In this document: in pieces, positions 11,025 to 21,345 of the stretch | Layout: the number at the start of each line of letters is the position of its first letter | How positions within the stretch are numbered: the stretch's first letter is position 1 | Assembly (NCBI GenBank): GCA_963833495.1 | Contig: CAWHYJ010000016.1 | Coordinates: forward strand, 1-64,000 | DNA length: 64,000 nucleotides | Source: Fodinibacter sp963833495 | GTDB taxonomy: Bacteria > Actinomycetota > Actinomycetes > Actinomycetales > Dermatophilaceae | Reading direction: 5' to 3' | The notes under the pieces: model-generated | What the model saw: only the letters and a program-made list of their open reading frames with translations | Told to the model about the DNA's origin: nothing | Database searches by the model: none | Made by a program: the position numbers and the translations under genes

Positions 11025-12121
11025 GGGTGCTCGTGGTGCTCGGCACGAGCGCCGGCGGGGTGGGGCGCCACGTGCACGGCCTGGTCCGGTCGCTGACCGG
11101 GGCTGGGCACCAGGTCGTCGTGGCCTGTCCGCCCGAGGTCGACCAGCACTTCGCCCTGCACGACGTCGCCACCACAGTGGTGCCGCTCGAGCTGGCCGAC
11201 CGGCCGCACCCCGCGCGGGACGCCCGGGCGGTGCGCGAGCTCGGCCGGCTCGTGGGTGGGGCCGACGTCGTGCACGCGCACGGCCTGCGTGCCGCAGCTG
11301 TCGCGGTGCTCGCCGCCGGTCGCGGCTCGGTGCCCGTCGTCGCGACCCTGCACAACGCCGCCCCCTCCGGCGCGCTGACCGGTGCGGTCTACGCCGCGCT
11401 GGAGCGGGTCGTCGCGCTGCGCAGCGCGCTCGTGCTGGGCGTCTCGGCCGACCTGGTCGAGCGGATGCGTCGGCTCGGGGCGCGGCGCACCGGGCTCGCC
11501 GTGGTGGCCGCGCCCCCGGTGCGGGCCGTGGGCCGCGACCGGTACACCGTGCGGGCAGACCTCGGCATCGGTGGGCGCACCGCGCTCGCCGTCGTCGTCG
11601 CGCGGCTGGCCCCGCAGAAGGGGCTCGACCTGCTGCTCGACGCCCACCGCGAGCTCACTGCCGGGGAGCCCCTCGACCTGGTCACCGTGGTCGCGGGCGA
11701 GGGGCCGCTGCGGGCGGGCCTGCAGTCCCGGATCGACGCCGAGCAGCTGCCGGTGCGGCTGCTCGGGCAGCGTGACGACGTGCCCGACCTGCTCGCCGCC
11801 GCCGACGTCGTCGTCTCGAGCGCGGTCTGGGAGGGGCAGCCGGTCGGCATCCAGGAGGCTCTGCACGCCGGTGCGGCCGTCGTCGCCACCGACGTCGGCG
11901 GCACGGCGGCCGTCGTCGGCGATGCGGCGATCCTGGTGCCCGGTGGTGACCCGGTGTCACTGGCGCGCGCCATCCGTGACGTCGTGGTGCACGGGGGCGT
12001 TCGCGACAACCTCAGGTCGCGGGCCGTCGAGCGGGCCGGCGAGCTGCCGACCGAGGTCGACGCGCTCGAGGCAGCGCTGGCCGCCTACCGATCGGTGCTC
12101 CCGTCGGCGTCCGAGGCCTGA
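11021..12121 (+). CDS. GT4-family glycosyltransferase
   Basis: A 366-residue GT-B fold glycosyltransferase. The N-terminal acceptor domain opens MRVLVVLGTSAGGVGRHV, typical of GT4 enzymes. The C-terminal nucleotide-sugar domain carries ARLAPQKGLDLLLDA, GEGPLRAG, and the EX7E region PVGIQEALHAGAAVVATDVGG. It probably adds a sugar to a lipid-linked acceptor on the cytoplasmic face; donor and acceptor are unknown. ATG 11021 overlaps the flippase stop (ATGA), forming a translationally coupled trio with the two membrane proteins before it. Confidence 0.85.
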   Translation: MRVLVVLGTSAGGVGRHVHGLVRSLTGAGHQVVVACPPEVDQHFALHDVATTVVPLELADRPHPARDARAVRELGRLVGGADVVHAHGLRAAAVAVLAAGRGSVPVVATLHNAAPSGALTGAVYAALERVVALRSALVLGVSADLVERMRRLGARRTGLAVVAAPPVRAVGRDRYTVRADLGIGGRTALAVVVARLAPQKGLDLLLDAHRELTAGEPLDLVTVVAGEGPLRAGLQSRIDAEQLPVRLLGQRDDVPDLLAAADVVVSSAVWEGQPVGIQEALHAGAAVVATDVGGTAAVVGDAAILVPGGDPVSLARAIRDVVVHGGVRDNLRSRAVERAGELPTEVDALEAALAAYRSVLPSASEA

Positions 12122-12191
12122 ACACCGGTCCGAGGGATGGGAACCGGCGAGTCTGCGGACGTGTCGGGTCGGGGCGGCGGTCGCCATGACG

Positions 12192-12197
12192 TATCGT
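12192..12197 (+). promoter_or_regulatory. -10 box (TATCGT) of pyrG
   Basis: TATCGT lies 8 bases before the GTG at 12206, so transcription would begin at or beside the start codon and the mRNA would be leaderless. No good -35 element is seen. Confidence 0.55.
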
Positions 12198-12205
12198 TGA
12201 AGCCC

Positions 12206-13913
<1,708 letters not shown>

Positions 13914-13921
<8 letters not shown>

Positions 13922-14576
13922 GCCGCTGCGCGACCGGCTTGACCCGCGGCCGGTGCTGTCGTCCGTGCGGTCGTTCGAGGGCCGGGTCTGGGACGTCGTC
14001 ACCGAGGAGGTCGACCTCGGTGAGGGTGGTGTCGTCACCCGTGACTTCGTCGAGCACACCGGGGCCGTCGCCGTGCTCGCGCTCGACGACCAGGAGCGGG
14101 TGGTGCTCGTGCAGCAGTACCGCCACCCGGTCGGGGCCTTCGAGTGGGAGCTGCCGGCGGGGCTGCTCGACGTCGACGGCGAGCCGGCCCACCTCACCGC
14201 CGCCCGTGAGCTGCACGAGGAGGCAGACCTGGTGGCGGGGGAGTGGCACCTGTTGCTCGACCACTACGCCAGCCCGGGCGGGTCGAGCGAGTCGCTGCGG
14301 GTCTTCCTGGCCCGTGACCTGCACGACGTGCCCCACGCCGAGCGCTACGAGCGCGACGGCGAGGAGCTCGGGATGCCGGTGCGTCGCGTGCCGCTCGACG
14401 AGGTCGTCGCGGCGGCGCTCGCCGGCGAGGTGCACAACGGGACGCTGATCATCGCGGTCCTGGCGGCGGCGCGGCTGCGCGAACAGGGTTGGGGCGGGCT
14501 GCGATCCGTCGATGAGCCGTGGCTGACGCGGTCGGCGGGGCGGCGTGCGCACCAGCCCGGCGGCAGCGCAGGGTGA
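13914..14576 (+). CDS. Nudix hydrolase, ADP-ribose pyrophosphatase-like
   Basis: A 220-residue Nudix enzyme. The Nudix helix is seen as AGLLDVDGEPAHLTAARELHEEADL, with the REL-HEE core that binds Mg. QQYRHPVGAFEWELPAG before it is the ADP-ribose pyrophosphatase signature. It probably cleaves ADP-ribose to AMP and ribose-5-phosphate. It follows pyrG with an 8-base overlap, the same order as Rv1699-Rv1700 in M. tuberculosis. The C-terminal 20 residues are Arg/Gly-rich and probably disordered. Confidence 0.88.
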
Positions 14577-15007
14577 GCGGGTTCGGTTCGGGGGCAACGG
14601 CATCCGGGTCGTCATCGGTGGTGTGCCCGTGTGGTGGGGTGCCGCCGGGTGCCCTGCTCACCGAGTGCTGCGGTCCTGTTGTGTCGGGCGAGCGCCTCGC
14701 CCCGACGGCCGAGGCGCTGATGCGCTCGCGCTACACGGCGTACGCGCTCGGGGACGGCGACCACCTGTTCCGCACGTGGCACCCTCGCACCCGCACCGAC
14801 GACGCCGCACCGGACCCGCGGGTGCGCTGGACCGGGCTCGACGTGCTCGACGTCGTGGGCGGTGGCCCTGACGACGCCGACGGCGTCGTGGAGTTCCGGG
14901 CCACCTGGGTGAGCCGCGACGACGGGCCGGTGCGCCGCGGCGAGCTGCACGAGCGCAGCCGGTTCGCGCGACGGGCCGGCCGCTGGGTCTACGTCGAGGC
15001 CGAGTAG
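14573..15007 (+). CDS. YchJ-like (UPF0225) SEC-C motif protein
   Basis: A 144-residue protein with the N-terminal zinc-binding CPCG...ECCG pattern of YchJ-type SEC-C proteins (VVCPCGGVPPGALLTECCGPVV). It then has LMRSRYTAYALGDGDHLFRTWHP, highly typical of this family, and a C-terminal NTF2-like half. The function is unknown. GTG 14573 overlaps the Nudix stop and is preferred over an upstream in-frame ATG at 14519 that lies inside the Nudix gene. It is likely part of the same transcript. Confidence 0.82.
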   Translation: MSGFGSGATASGSSSVVCPCGGVPPGALLTECCGPVVSGERLAPTAEALMRSRYTAYALGDGDHLFRTWHPRTRTDDAAPDPRVRWTGLDVLDVVGGGPDDADGVVEFRATWVSRDDGPVRRGELHERSRFARRAGRWVYVEAE

Positions 15008-15090
15008 CCACGCGTCCCCCCGAGCTGCGTCCCTCGACGGCACTGCCCCGCGGGGGCGACACTGGGGACACCGACTGAGAGGGGACCGTC

Positions 15091-15432
15091 ATGGCCACGC
15101 ACAGGATTCCCGCCAAGGACGTCCCGCCCGGGACGGTGACCGGCATGGCGGACTATGCGGTCGGCAACAACGGCGAGTACTTCGCCGTCGGGCGGAAGTG
15201 CCGGCACCTGCGCGCCGACCTCGCCGAGGGCAGCATCGATGCGCAGGGGTGCCTGGTCTGTCCCTGGCACCAGTCGGCGTACGACGTGAAGACCGGATCG
15301 ATGGTGCGTGGTCCCCAGGGCTCGTTCGCGAAGGTGCCCGGGCTGGACGCCTTCTTCCGCGCCCTGACCAAGGCGTGGCCGCTCAAGCGCGGAACGGTCG
15401 CCGTCGACGGTGATGACCTCGTCGTCGAGTGA
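15091..15432 (+). CDS. Small Rieske [2Fe-2S] protein
   Basis: A 113-residue soluble protein with both cluster-binding boxes: C37-x-H39 (CRH) and C57-x2-H60 (CPWH), which ligate a Rieske [2Fe-2S] centre. Single-domain proteins of this size are usually ferredoxin components of oxygenase or nitrite-reductase-like systems, but no oxygenase lies next to it. The ATG is preceded by GAGAGGGG at a suitable distance. The C-terminal part (FFRALTKAWPLKRGTVAVDGDDLVVE) is basic. Partner and pathway are unknown. Confidence 0.85.
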   Translation: MATHRIPAKDVPPGTVTGMADYAVGNNGEYFAVGRKCRHLRADLAEGSIDAQGCLVCPWHQSAYDVKTGSMVRGPQGSFAKVPGLDAFFRALTKAWPLKRGTVAVDGDDLVVE

Positions 15433-15444
15433 CCCGCCGCTGGC

Positions 15445-15450
15445 TAGCGT
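15445..15450 (+). promoter_or_regulatory. -10 box (TAGCGT), leaderless promoter
   Basis: TAGCGT is 7 bases before ATG 15458, which places the transcription start at the A of the start codon. Confidence 0.55.
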
Positions 15451-15457
15451 GGCCACC

Positions 15458-15907
15458 ATGATCGAGGCCCGCCGGAGGAGCGCCTGGCGCAACGACTACG
15501 AGATCACCGACGACGGCCGGCCGCTGGCCGTCTTCAACGGCTCGCCGTGGCGCGGCGGTGGGGCGCTCGTGGTGGACGGCCGGCGCTACGAGGTACGGTC
15601 CTCGACGTGGGCGACCTCGTACAGCCTGGCCGACGACGAGGGCGGGGCGATCGCGTCGGCGCAGCGCATCGGGCGCAAGGACTGGTCGATCGAGGCCGAC
15701 GGGGTGACCCACGCGTTCCGCCGCTCGTCGGTGTGGAGCCTGGAGCAGGAGCACGTGGTGCAGGGGATGCCGGTGGGCACGATCCGGCGGACCAGCATGT
15801 GGCGACGCGACGCGGTGGGCGACCTGCCCCTGCTACCGCCGCTGGTCGCCGTCTTCGCCATCACCGTCGTGCTCACCACCTGGGACGTCGCGGCCGCTGC
15901 GACCTGA
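15458..15907 (+). CDS. LURP-one/tubby-like small protein with a C-terminal membrane segment
   Basis: A 149-residue protein of short beta-strand segments (YEITDDGRPLAVFNGSPWRGGG, GRRYEVRSSTWATSYSLAD, IGRKDWSIEADG). These resemble the LURP-one-related/tubby C-terminal beta-barrel seen in many small actinobacterial proteins. One C-terminal membrane segment follows (LPPLVAVFAITVVLTTW). The function is unknown. ATG 15458 is chosen because a -10 box sits 7 bases upstream; the longer frame from 15410 overlaps the Rieske gene. It ends 18 bases before a convergent gene. Confidence 0.7.
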   Translation: MIEARRRSAWRNDYEITDDGRPLAVFNGSPWRGGGALVVDGRRYEVRSSTWATSYSLADDEGGAIASAQRIGRKDWSIEADGVTHAFRRSSVWSLEQEHVVQGMPVGTIRRTSMWRRDAVGDLPLLPPLVAVFAITVVLTTWDVAAAAT

Positions 15908-15925
15908 CGCGTCGCCGTCGCTCGG

Positions 15926-16861
15926 TCAACGTCGTGGTGCGGTCCACACGGCTGGAGCGGGCGGCCCGGAGACCTCGTAGGTGCGCGACATCCACGACCA
16001 GTACCTGCTGTCCCGGCGGCACGCCCCGGCGGTCTGGCAGGTGCGAGGGTCGTGCGCGGAGTAGGCGAGGAAGGCCGACAGCTTCTGAGCGGCGACGGCA
16101 TCCGGTTGGTTGGCGGGCAGCCGGGTCATCGGATAGGCACGGAAGCCCTGCAGGCGGTGCGGGGTGGTGTAGCTCCGCTGGGCCTCGTACGCGTAGTAGG
16201 CGGTGTTGTGGTGGTCGGCGTGGTCCCCGTCGCCGTAGGAGCCGGTGTAGTCCAGCGTCCGGACGACGCTCGGCCGGAACTGCGTCATGAAACCGGTGAG
16301 GGTGGCCCGCAGCGACGCGCTGGTGTAGGCGGCGCTGCCGTCGACGGCCCCCACCGACGTGATGGTTCCGGCGTGCAGCCTGCCGAGGCACTCGTGGTGG
16401 TGCAGGGCACGCCCTCCAGGGCTGCCGGTCGGCAGGCGCAGGAAGATCAGCCGGAGGTCCGTCCCGTCCAGGGTGTCGGTGACCGCCGCCTGGCCGGAGG
16501 CGGTGAGCAGCTTCGTCGTCGTCCACGCGCTCCTGACGCCGGCCATCGTGGCGTAGGCGGCCATCGCGCCGGCCTCCCGGCCAAGCCAGTACGACCCGCT
16601 CCGGCCGTCGTCACCGGCTGTGAGGTACACCGTCGTGAGGCAACGGCCCGTGGCCACGTCCGTGGAGGTGGCCGGGTCCAGGAAGAGGATGTCGTCGTCC
16701 TCGTGCGCCACGACGTTCATGCTGGATCTGGCGCTGGTGCACGAGGCCGGCACCACGACGGGACTCACCGGTTCGGCGGCGTCGACGGACCGGGCGCAGC
16801 CGGTCAGCGCCATGCCCAGGGCCGCTGCCGACAGCAGGGCTCTGGTCCAGATGGCGTGCAC
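15926..16861 (-). CDS. Secreted PIG-L-family deacetylase lipoprotein
   Basis: A 311-residue protein with a lipoprotein signal (LLSAAALGMALTGC, lipobox Cys22), so it is anchored outside the membrane. The PIG-L/LmbE zinc-hydrolase motif is AHEDDD (His53, Asp55, Asp56), and the distal ligand region is GDHADHHNTAYYA near residue 215. Family members deacetylate N-acetylglucosamine groups, usually in the cytoplasm (MshB, Mca); an exported version suggests action on cell-wall or environmental sugars, which is inference. The GTG start has a CATCAT box 7 bases upstream, compatible with a leaderless mRNA. Its 3' end converges on the LURP-like gene. Confidence 0.82.
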   Translation of the reverse strand: MHAIWTRALLSAAALGMALTGCARSVDAAEPVSPVVVPASCTSARSSMNVVAHEDDDILFLDPATSTDVATGRCLTTVYLTAGDDGRSGSYWLGREAGAMAAYATMAGVRSAWTTTKLLTASGQAAVTDTLDGTDLRLIFLRLPTGSPGGRALHHHECLGRLHAGTITSVGAVDGSAAYTSASLRATLTGFMTQFRPSVVRTLDYTGSYGDGDHADHHNTAYYAYEAQRSYTTPHRLQGFRAYPMTRLPANQPDAVAAQKLSAFLAYSAHDPRTCQTAGACRRDSRYWSWMSRTYEVSGPPAPAVWTAPRR

Positions 16862-17002
16862 ACCTCACATGATGGATCGCGCGCCGACCGGTTGTCGCAG
16901 AACGCGGAAGTTGCTCAGAGCGCGAGGGGGTAGGGCGCCACGGGCACCTCGTCAGGCCCACCGAGAGCGCACCCATCCGCCCACCCCAGGAGGGGGCGGC
17001 GG

Positions 17003-18583
17003 TCACTGGTACGAGACGAACTGGGGAGTGGGGAGCACCTGGGCGATGGTCTGTTGCGGGGTCAGCATCGGGGTGTCCTCGTCGGTGAAGTTCTTCCAGC
17101 CGAGCCACACCCCCTCGGGCAGGTTGCGCTTGAGCGCCGACCAGGTGCCCTGCTTGTCGTTCTGGCCACCCTGGCCGTCGGCGTGCACCAGCCACTGCAC
17201 CTCGTCGAGCGAGGTGTCGAGCCGCTCGCGGTGGCGCACCATCGCGCGGCTGAACTGGTGCAGGGTCAGCACCTTCGGCGGCAGGTCGTGCGTGCGCACC
17301 AGGCCGGCGAGCCAGGTGCCCACCGCGTTGACCTCCTCGATGTCGACGTGCCCGATCTGGCGCAGCGGCTTCTCGGTGGGCTGGAGGCGCCACTCCGGGT
17401 CGAGCGCGAGCCCCACCCACGGGCGCCGGAGCAGCTCCTCGTAGGCCTTGGCCTGGGTGAGGAAGTCGTCACGCCCCGCCTGCAGGTCGAGCACGACGTA
17501 GGTGTCGGCCGCCTCGGCCGCCTCCACCCAGGGCAGCAGCACGCTCACGGGGGTGCGACGGGAGTAGGAGCCGTCCTGCTGGGCGGAGCCGGCCGCCACG
17601 GTGGCGATCAGCTCGAACGCCGGCACCACCTTCGTGTCGGTGAGCGGCTGGAACTCGTCGGCCAGCGTCCGCACCCGGCGCACCGCTGACGGGACCGGCT
17701 GCTCGCCGAGCATCCCGAGCGCCGCCGTCTGCGGGTGCCCGTACAGCGCGACCATCCGCCGGTCGGGGAACGGCAGCAGGCCACCGCCGGGCAGCTCGGC
17801 GGCGTGCCGGGCGGTGCGCACCCGCTGGGCGAACCGCTTCGCGGGTCCGAACCCGGCGCCGACCCCCAGCACGGCGGTGTCGGCCGCCGCGCGCAGCGCG
17901 GCTCGAGCCTCCTCGGCGGTGCGCGGGTCGCTGCCGGTCACCGTCACCCGGGTGGCGCCCACGGCGGCCAGGGTCGCCTCGATGCCGGGCGGCACCGAGT
18001 CTCCCTTCCGCACGAGCACGGTGGCGCGGTTGCGCGGCGGGGTCAGCGGCAGCCCAGGAACGTCATCGAGGTCGCCGACGTCGGCGGCGTCCACCACCTC
18101 GCGCTCGCCGAAGGTCTTCGGCAGCGGGGTCGGTGTCGCCGTGGCCGACGGTGTCGCTGCGCCGGCATCCCCCGACCAGCGCACGACGGTCCTGGTACCG
18201 AGCCGGTCGAGCTCGGCCGTGACGTCCGGCCCGAACACGAGCAGGGGGATGCCGAGCCCGCGCGCCGCGGCGGTGGCGGCCACGAGGTCGCGCTTCCCAG
18301 CGGAGCAGACGACGACGATGCTCGCGGCGGCGAGCAGAGCCCGGGAGGCCGCCAGGGTCGCCGCCGCGGCCCCACCCGACCGCGGGTCGAGCACGTCCGC
18401 CGCGGTGTCGGCGCCCGGCGTCACCGCGTGCCGGCGCGGACGGTCGCCGTCGGCTGCGGGCGCGCCGGGTGCCAACGGCTGCCCGTCGCTGCCGCTGCAC
18501 GCCGCCACGGCTCCGGCGGCCGCGACCGCCACGACGGCGGCGGCGGACCGCAGCGCGGTGCGACGAGGCAGGGGCGTGGGCAT
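17003..18583 (-). CDS. Large lipoprotein with cell-wall-binding-2-like segments and an unknown C-terminal domain
   Basis: A 526-residue exported protein. A twin-arginine-like RRTALRSAAAVV leader ends in AVAAC (Cys29), suggesting Tat export and lipid anchoring. Residues about 80-235 contain stretches such as SIVVVCSAGKRDLVAATAAARGLGIPLLVFG and VRKGDSVPPGIEATLAAVGATRVTVTG that resemble the cell-wall-binding repeat 2 fold. The C-terminal 230 residues (TYVVLDLQAGRDDFLTQAKAY, GLALDPEWRL, WLVHADGQGG) look like a TIM-barrel-type enzyme domain but match no family recognised here. ATG 18583 is chosen; an in-frame GTG lies at 18592. The role is unknown. Confidence 0.6.
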   Translation of the reverse strand: MPTPLPRRTALRSAAAVVAVAAAGAVAACSGSDGQPLAPGAPAADGDRPRRHAVTPGADTAADVLDPRSGGAAAATLAASRALLAAASIVVVCSAGKRDLVAATAAARGLGIPLLVFGPDVTAELDRLGTRTVVRWSGDAGAATPSATATPTPLPKTFGEREVVDAADVGDLDDVPGLPLTPPRNRATVLVRKGDSVPPGIEATLAAVGATRVTVTGSDPRTAEEARAALRAAADTAVLGVGAGFGPAKRFAQRVRTARHAAELPGGGLLPFPDRRMVALYGHPQTAALGMLGEQPVPSAVRRVRTLADEFQPLTDTKVVPAFELIATVAAGSAQQDGSYSRRTPVSVLLPWVEAAEAADTYVVLDLQAGRDDFLTQAKAYEELLRRPWVGLALDPEWRLQPTEKPLRQIGHVDIEEVNAVGTWLAGLVRTHDLPPKVLTLHQFSRAMVRHRERLDTSLDEVQWLVHADGQGGQNDKQGTWSALKRNLPEGVWLGWKNFTDEDTPMLTPQQTIAQVLPTPQFVSYQ

Positions 18584-18659
18584 GATGCCCACCAGCCTGA
18601 CACGACCTCGCCCGCAGCAACGAGGCGGTCAGGGGTGTGGCGCGTGGTACGAACGGGAG

Positions 18660-19382
18660 ATGTACCTCGAGAACCTGGTCGTCGATGCGCAGGACCCGAC
18701 CGTGCTCGGCGGCTTCTGGGCGAGCCTGCTCGAGGCCGGCCCGACCCTCGTCGACGAGCCCGACGCCTTCGAGACCCGGCTCACCGTGCCCGACGGGCTG
18801 GTGCTCGACCTCTGCTTCCAGCAGGTGCCCGAGCCGGTGGGCCTCGGCCCGCGGCTGCACCTCGACCTCAGCGGCGGCCTGCGCCAGGCGGAGGTGGTGC
18901 AGCGTGCCCTCGACCTCGGGGCCATCCACCTCGACATCGGCCAGCACGACGTGCCGTGGGTGGTGCTCGCCGACCCTGAGGGCAACCCGTTCTGCGTCAT
19001 GGAGGAGCGCCCCGAGTACGCCACCTCCGGCCCGATCGCGGCGCTGCCGCTCGACAGTGCCGACCCGGCGCGCGATGCCGCCTTCTGGGCCGAGCTGTCC
19101 GGCTGGGAGCCGGTGTCGTCGGTGATGCCGGCGGCGCTGCGGCACCCGTCGGGCCGTGGCGTGCTGCTCGAGCTGTGCCCGGAGCCGGCGCCGAAGCGCG
19201 AGGGCGTCAAGAACCGCCTGCACCTCGACATCCGCCTCGAGCCGGGCGACGACCCGGATGCCGTCGTGGCCCGCGTTCTCGAGCTGGGCGGCCGCGAGCT
19301 CGACCCGGGCTGGGGAGACCTGCCGTGGCGGGTGGTCACCGACCCCTCGGGCAACGAGCTGTGCCTCCTGCCCTCGCGGTGA
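18660..19382 (+). CDS. Two-domain VOC/glyoxalase-like protein
   Basis: A 240-residue protein of two tandem vicinal-oxygen-chelate halves (about 1-115 and 120-240). Each ends in a similar strand, VVLADPEGNPFCVM and VVTDPSGNELCLL. The first half starts MYLENLVVDAQDPTVLGGFWASLL, typical of uncharacterised glyoxalase-like proteins in actinobacteria. The metal ligand pattern is incomplete, so catalysis is doubtful. A TACGAA box lies 6 bases before ATG 18660, and CGGGAG could instead act as a weak ribosome site. It diverges from the lipoprotein gene across a 76-base gap. Confidence 0.75.
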   Translation: MYLENLVVDAQDPTVLGGFWASLLEAGPTLVDEPDAFETRLTVPDGLVLDLCFQQVPEPVGLGPRLHLDLSGGLRQAEVVQRALDLGAIHLDIGQHDVPWVVLADPEGNPFCVMEERPEYATSGPIAALPLDSADPARDAAFWAELSGWEPVSSVMPAALRHPSGRGVLLELCPEPAPKREGVKNRLHLDIRLEPGDDPDAVVARVLELGGRELDPGWGDLPWRVVTDPSGNELCLLPSR

Positions 19383-19421
19383 TGGCGGCATAACCCGTTC
19401 GGAGCAGGGCCGCGACCTCCG

Positions 19422-19427
19422 TAGACT
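19422..19427 (+). promoter_or_regulatory. -10 box (TAGACT) of aspS
   Basis: TAGACT places transcription start near 19434, giving a leader of about 76 bases before GTG 19511. A weak TTCGGA lies 18 bases upstream as a possible -35. Confidence 0.6.
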
Positions 19428-19510
19428 GGCCCGGCCCGGTGACCGGCGGCCGACAGCGAGCGGCGCGCACCCGGCATCCGACCGCCTGACCCCGACCCGA
19501 AGGAACCCCC

Positions 19511-21337
19511 GTGCTCCGCACCCACGAGGCCGGCACCCTGCGTGCCGCCCACACCGGCCAGACCGTCACCCTCACCGGGTGGGTGGCGAAGCGGCGTGAT
19601 CACGGGGGCGTGGCCTTCATCGACCTGCGCGACGCCAGCGGCATCGTGCAGGTGGTCGCCCGCGACGAGGTGCTCACCGGTGCCGCACACGACCTGCGCA
19701 GCGAGTACGTCGTCAAGGTGGTCGGCGAGGTGACTGCTCGTGAAGAGCGCAACGTCAACCCCGACCTGCCCACCGGCGAGGTCGAGGTCGTGGCCAGCCT
19801 GATCGAGGTGCTCAACGCCTCGGCGGCACTGCCGTTCCAGGTCGACGAGCGGGTCACCGTCGGCGAGGAGGCGCGCCTCAAGCACCGCTACCTCGACCTG
19901 CGCCGCCCCGGCGTGCACTCGGCCGGGCACGCCATCCGGCTGCGCTCGAAGGTCTCCGCCGCGGCCCGGCGGGTGCTCGAGGAGCGCGACTTCGTCGAGA
20001 TCGAGACCCCCACGCTCACCCGGTCGACCCCCGAGGGTGCTCGCGACTTCCTGGTGCCAGCGCGCCTGGCGCCCGGCTCCTGGTACGCCCTGCCGCAGAG
20101 CCCGCAGCTGTTCAAGCAGCTGCTCATGGTCGCCGGCATGGAGCGCTACTACCAGATCGCTCGCTGCTACCGCGACGAGGACTTCCGGGCCGACCGGCAG
20201 CCCGAGTTCACCCAGCTCGACATCGAGATGAGCTTCGTCGAGCAGGCCGACGTGCTCGAGCTCGGCGAGGCCGTGGTGCGCGAGATCTGGGAGCTGATCG
20301 GGGTCGAGCTGCGCACGCCGTTCCAGCAGATGACCTACGCCGAGGCGATGAAGCGCTACGGCACCGACAAGCCCGACCTGCGCTTCGGTGTCGAGCTCGT
20401 CGAGTGCACGAAGTACTTCGCGCAGACCCCGTTCCGGGTGTTCCAGAGCGAGTACGTCGGTGCGGTCGTCATGCCCGGCGGTGCCAGCCAGCCCCGCAAG
20501 CAGCTCGACGCCTGGCAGGACTGGGCCAAGCAGCGCGGCGCCCGCGGCCTGGCCTACGTGCTGGTACAGGACGACGGCACCCTCACCGGGCCGGTCGCCA
20601 AGAACCTGTCCGAGGGCGAGCTGGCCGGCCTGGCCGAGCACGTCGGCGCCCAGCCCGGCGACTGCGTCTTCTTCGCCGCCGGTGCCCCCAGGGCGTCGCG
20701 CAGCCTGCTCGGCGCCGCGCGGCTCGAGATCGGCCGGCGCTGCGAGCTCATCGACGAGTCGGCGTGGAGCTTCCTCTGGGTGATCGACGCGCCGCTGTTC
20801 GAGCCGGCCGCCGACGCGGTGGCTGCCGGTGACGTGGCGGTGGGCGCCGGTGCGTGGACCGCCGTGCACCACGCCTTCACCTCGCCCAAGGCCGAGTTCC
20901 TCGACACCTTCGACACCGACCCGGGCCCGGCCCTGGCCTACGCCTACGACATGGTCTGCAACGGCAACGAGATCGGCGGCGGGTCGATCCGTATCCACCG
21001 CCGCGACGTGCAGGAGCGGGTCTTCAAGGTGATGGGCCTGTCGGCGGAGGACGCGCAGGAGAAGTTCGGCTTCCTCCTCGACGCCTTCGCGTTCGGCGCG
21101 CCCCCGCACGGGGGCATCGCCTTCGGCTGGGACCGCATCGTCATGCTGCTCGGCGGGTTCGACTCGATCCGCGACGTCATCGCCTTCCCGAAGTCGGGTG
21201 GCGGCTACGACCCGCTGACCGACGCCCCGGCGCCGATCACCCCGCAACAGCGCAAGGAGGCCGGCATCGACAGCCGGCCACCGGCATCCGGGCCCCCGGA
21301 GCAGGGCTCGCCGGAGATCAACCCGAACCAGAGCTGA
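19511..21337 (+). CDS. aspS: Aspartate-tRNA ligase (bacterial type)
   Basis: A 608-residue class II synthetase. It has an N-terminal OB anticodon-binding domain (TVTLTGWVAKRRDHGGVAFIDLRD), motif 2 YRDEDFRADRQPEFTQLDIEMSF, a GAD insertion domain around residues 290-420, and motif 3 GIAFGWDRIVMLLGG. It charges tRNA-Asp; in organisms lacking AsnRS the enzyme may also charge tRNA-Asn, which cannot be judged here. The start is GTG 19511 with GAAGGA upstream. The C-terminal tail (PPASGPPEQGSPEINPNQS) is disordered. Confidence 0.97.
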   Translation: MLRTHEAGTLRAAHTGQTVTLTGWVAKRRDHGGVAFIDLRDASGIVQVVARDEVLTGAAHDLRSEYVVKVVGEVTAREERNVNPDLPTGEVEVVASLIEVLNASAALPFQVDERVTVGEEARLKHRYLDLRRPGVHSAGHAIRLRSKVSAAARRVLEERDFVEIETPTLTRSTPEGARDFLVPARLAPGSWYALPQSPQLFKQLLMVAGMERYYQIARCYRDEDFRADRQPEFTQLDIEMSFVEQADVLELGEAVVREIWELIGVELRTPFQQMTYAEAMKRYGTDKPDLRFGVELVECTKYFAQTPFRVFQSEYVGAVVMPGGASQPRKQLDAWQDWAKQRGARGLAYVLVQDDGTLTGPVAKNLSEGELAGLAEHVGAQPGDCVFFAAGAPRASRSLLGAARLEIGRRCELIDESAWSFLWVIDAPLFEPAADAVAAGDVAVGAGAWTAVHHAFTSPKAEFLDTFDTDPGPALAYAYDMVCNGNEIGGGSIRIHRRDVQERVFKVMGLSAEDAQEKFGFLLDAFAFGAPPHGGIAFGWDRIVMLLGGFDSIRDVIAFPKSGGGYDPLTDAPAPITPQQRKEAGIDSRPPASGPPEQGSPEINPNQS

Positions 21338-21345
21338 CTCACCCG

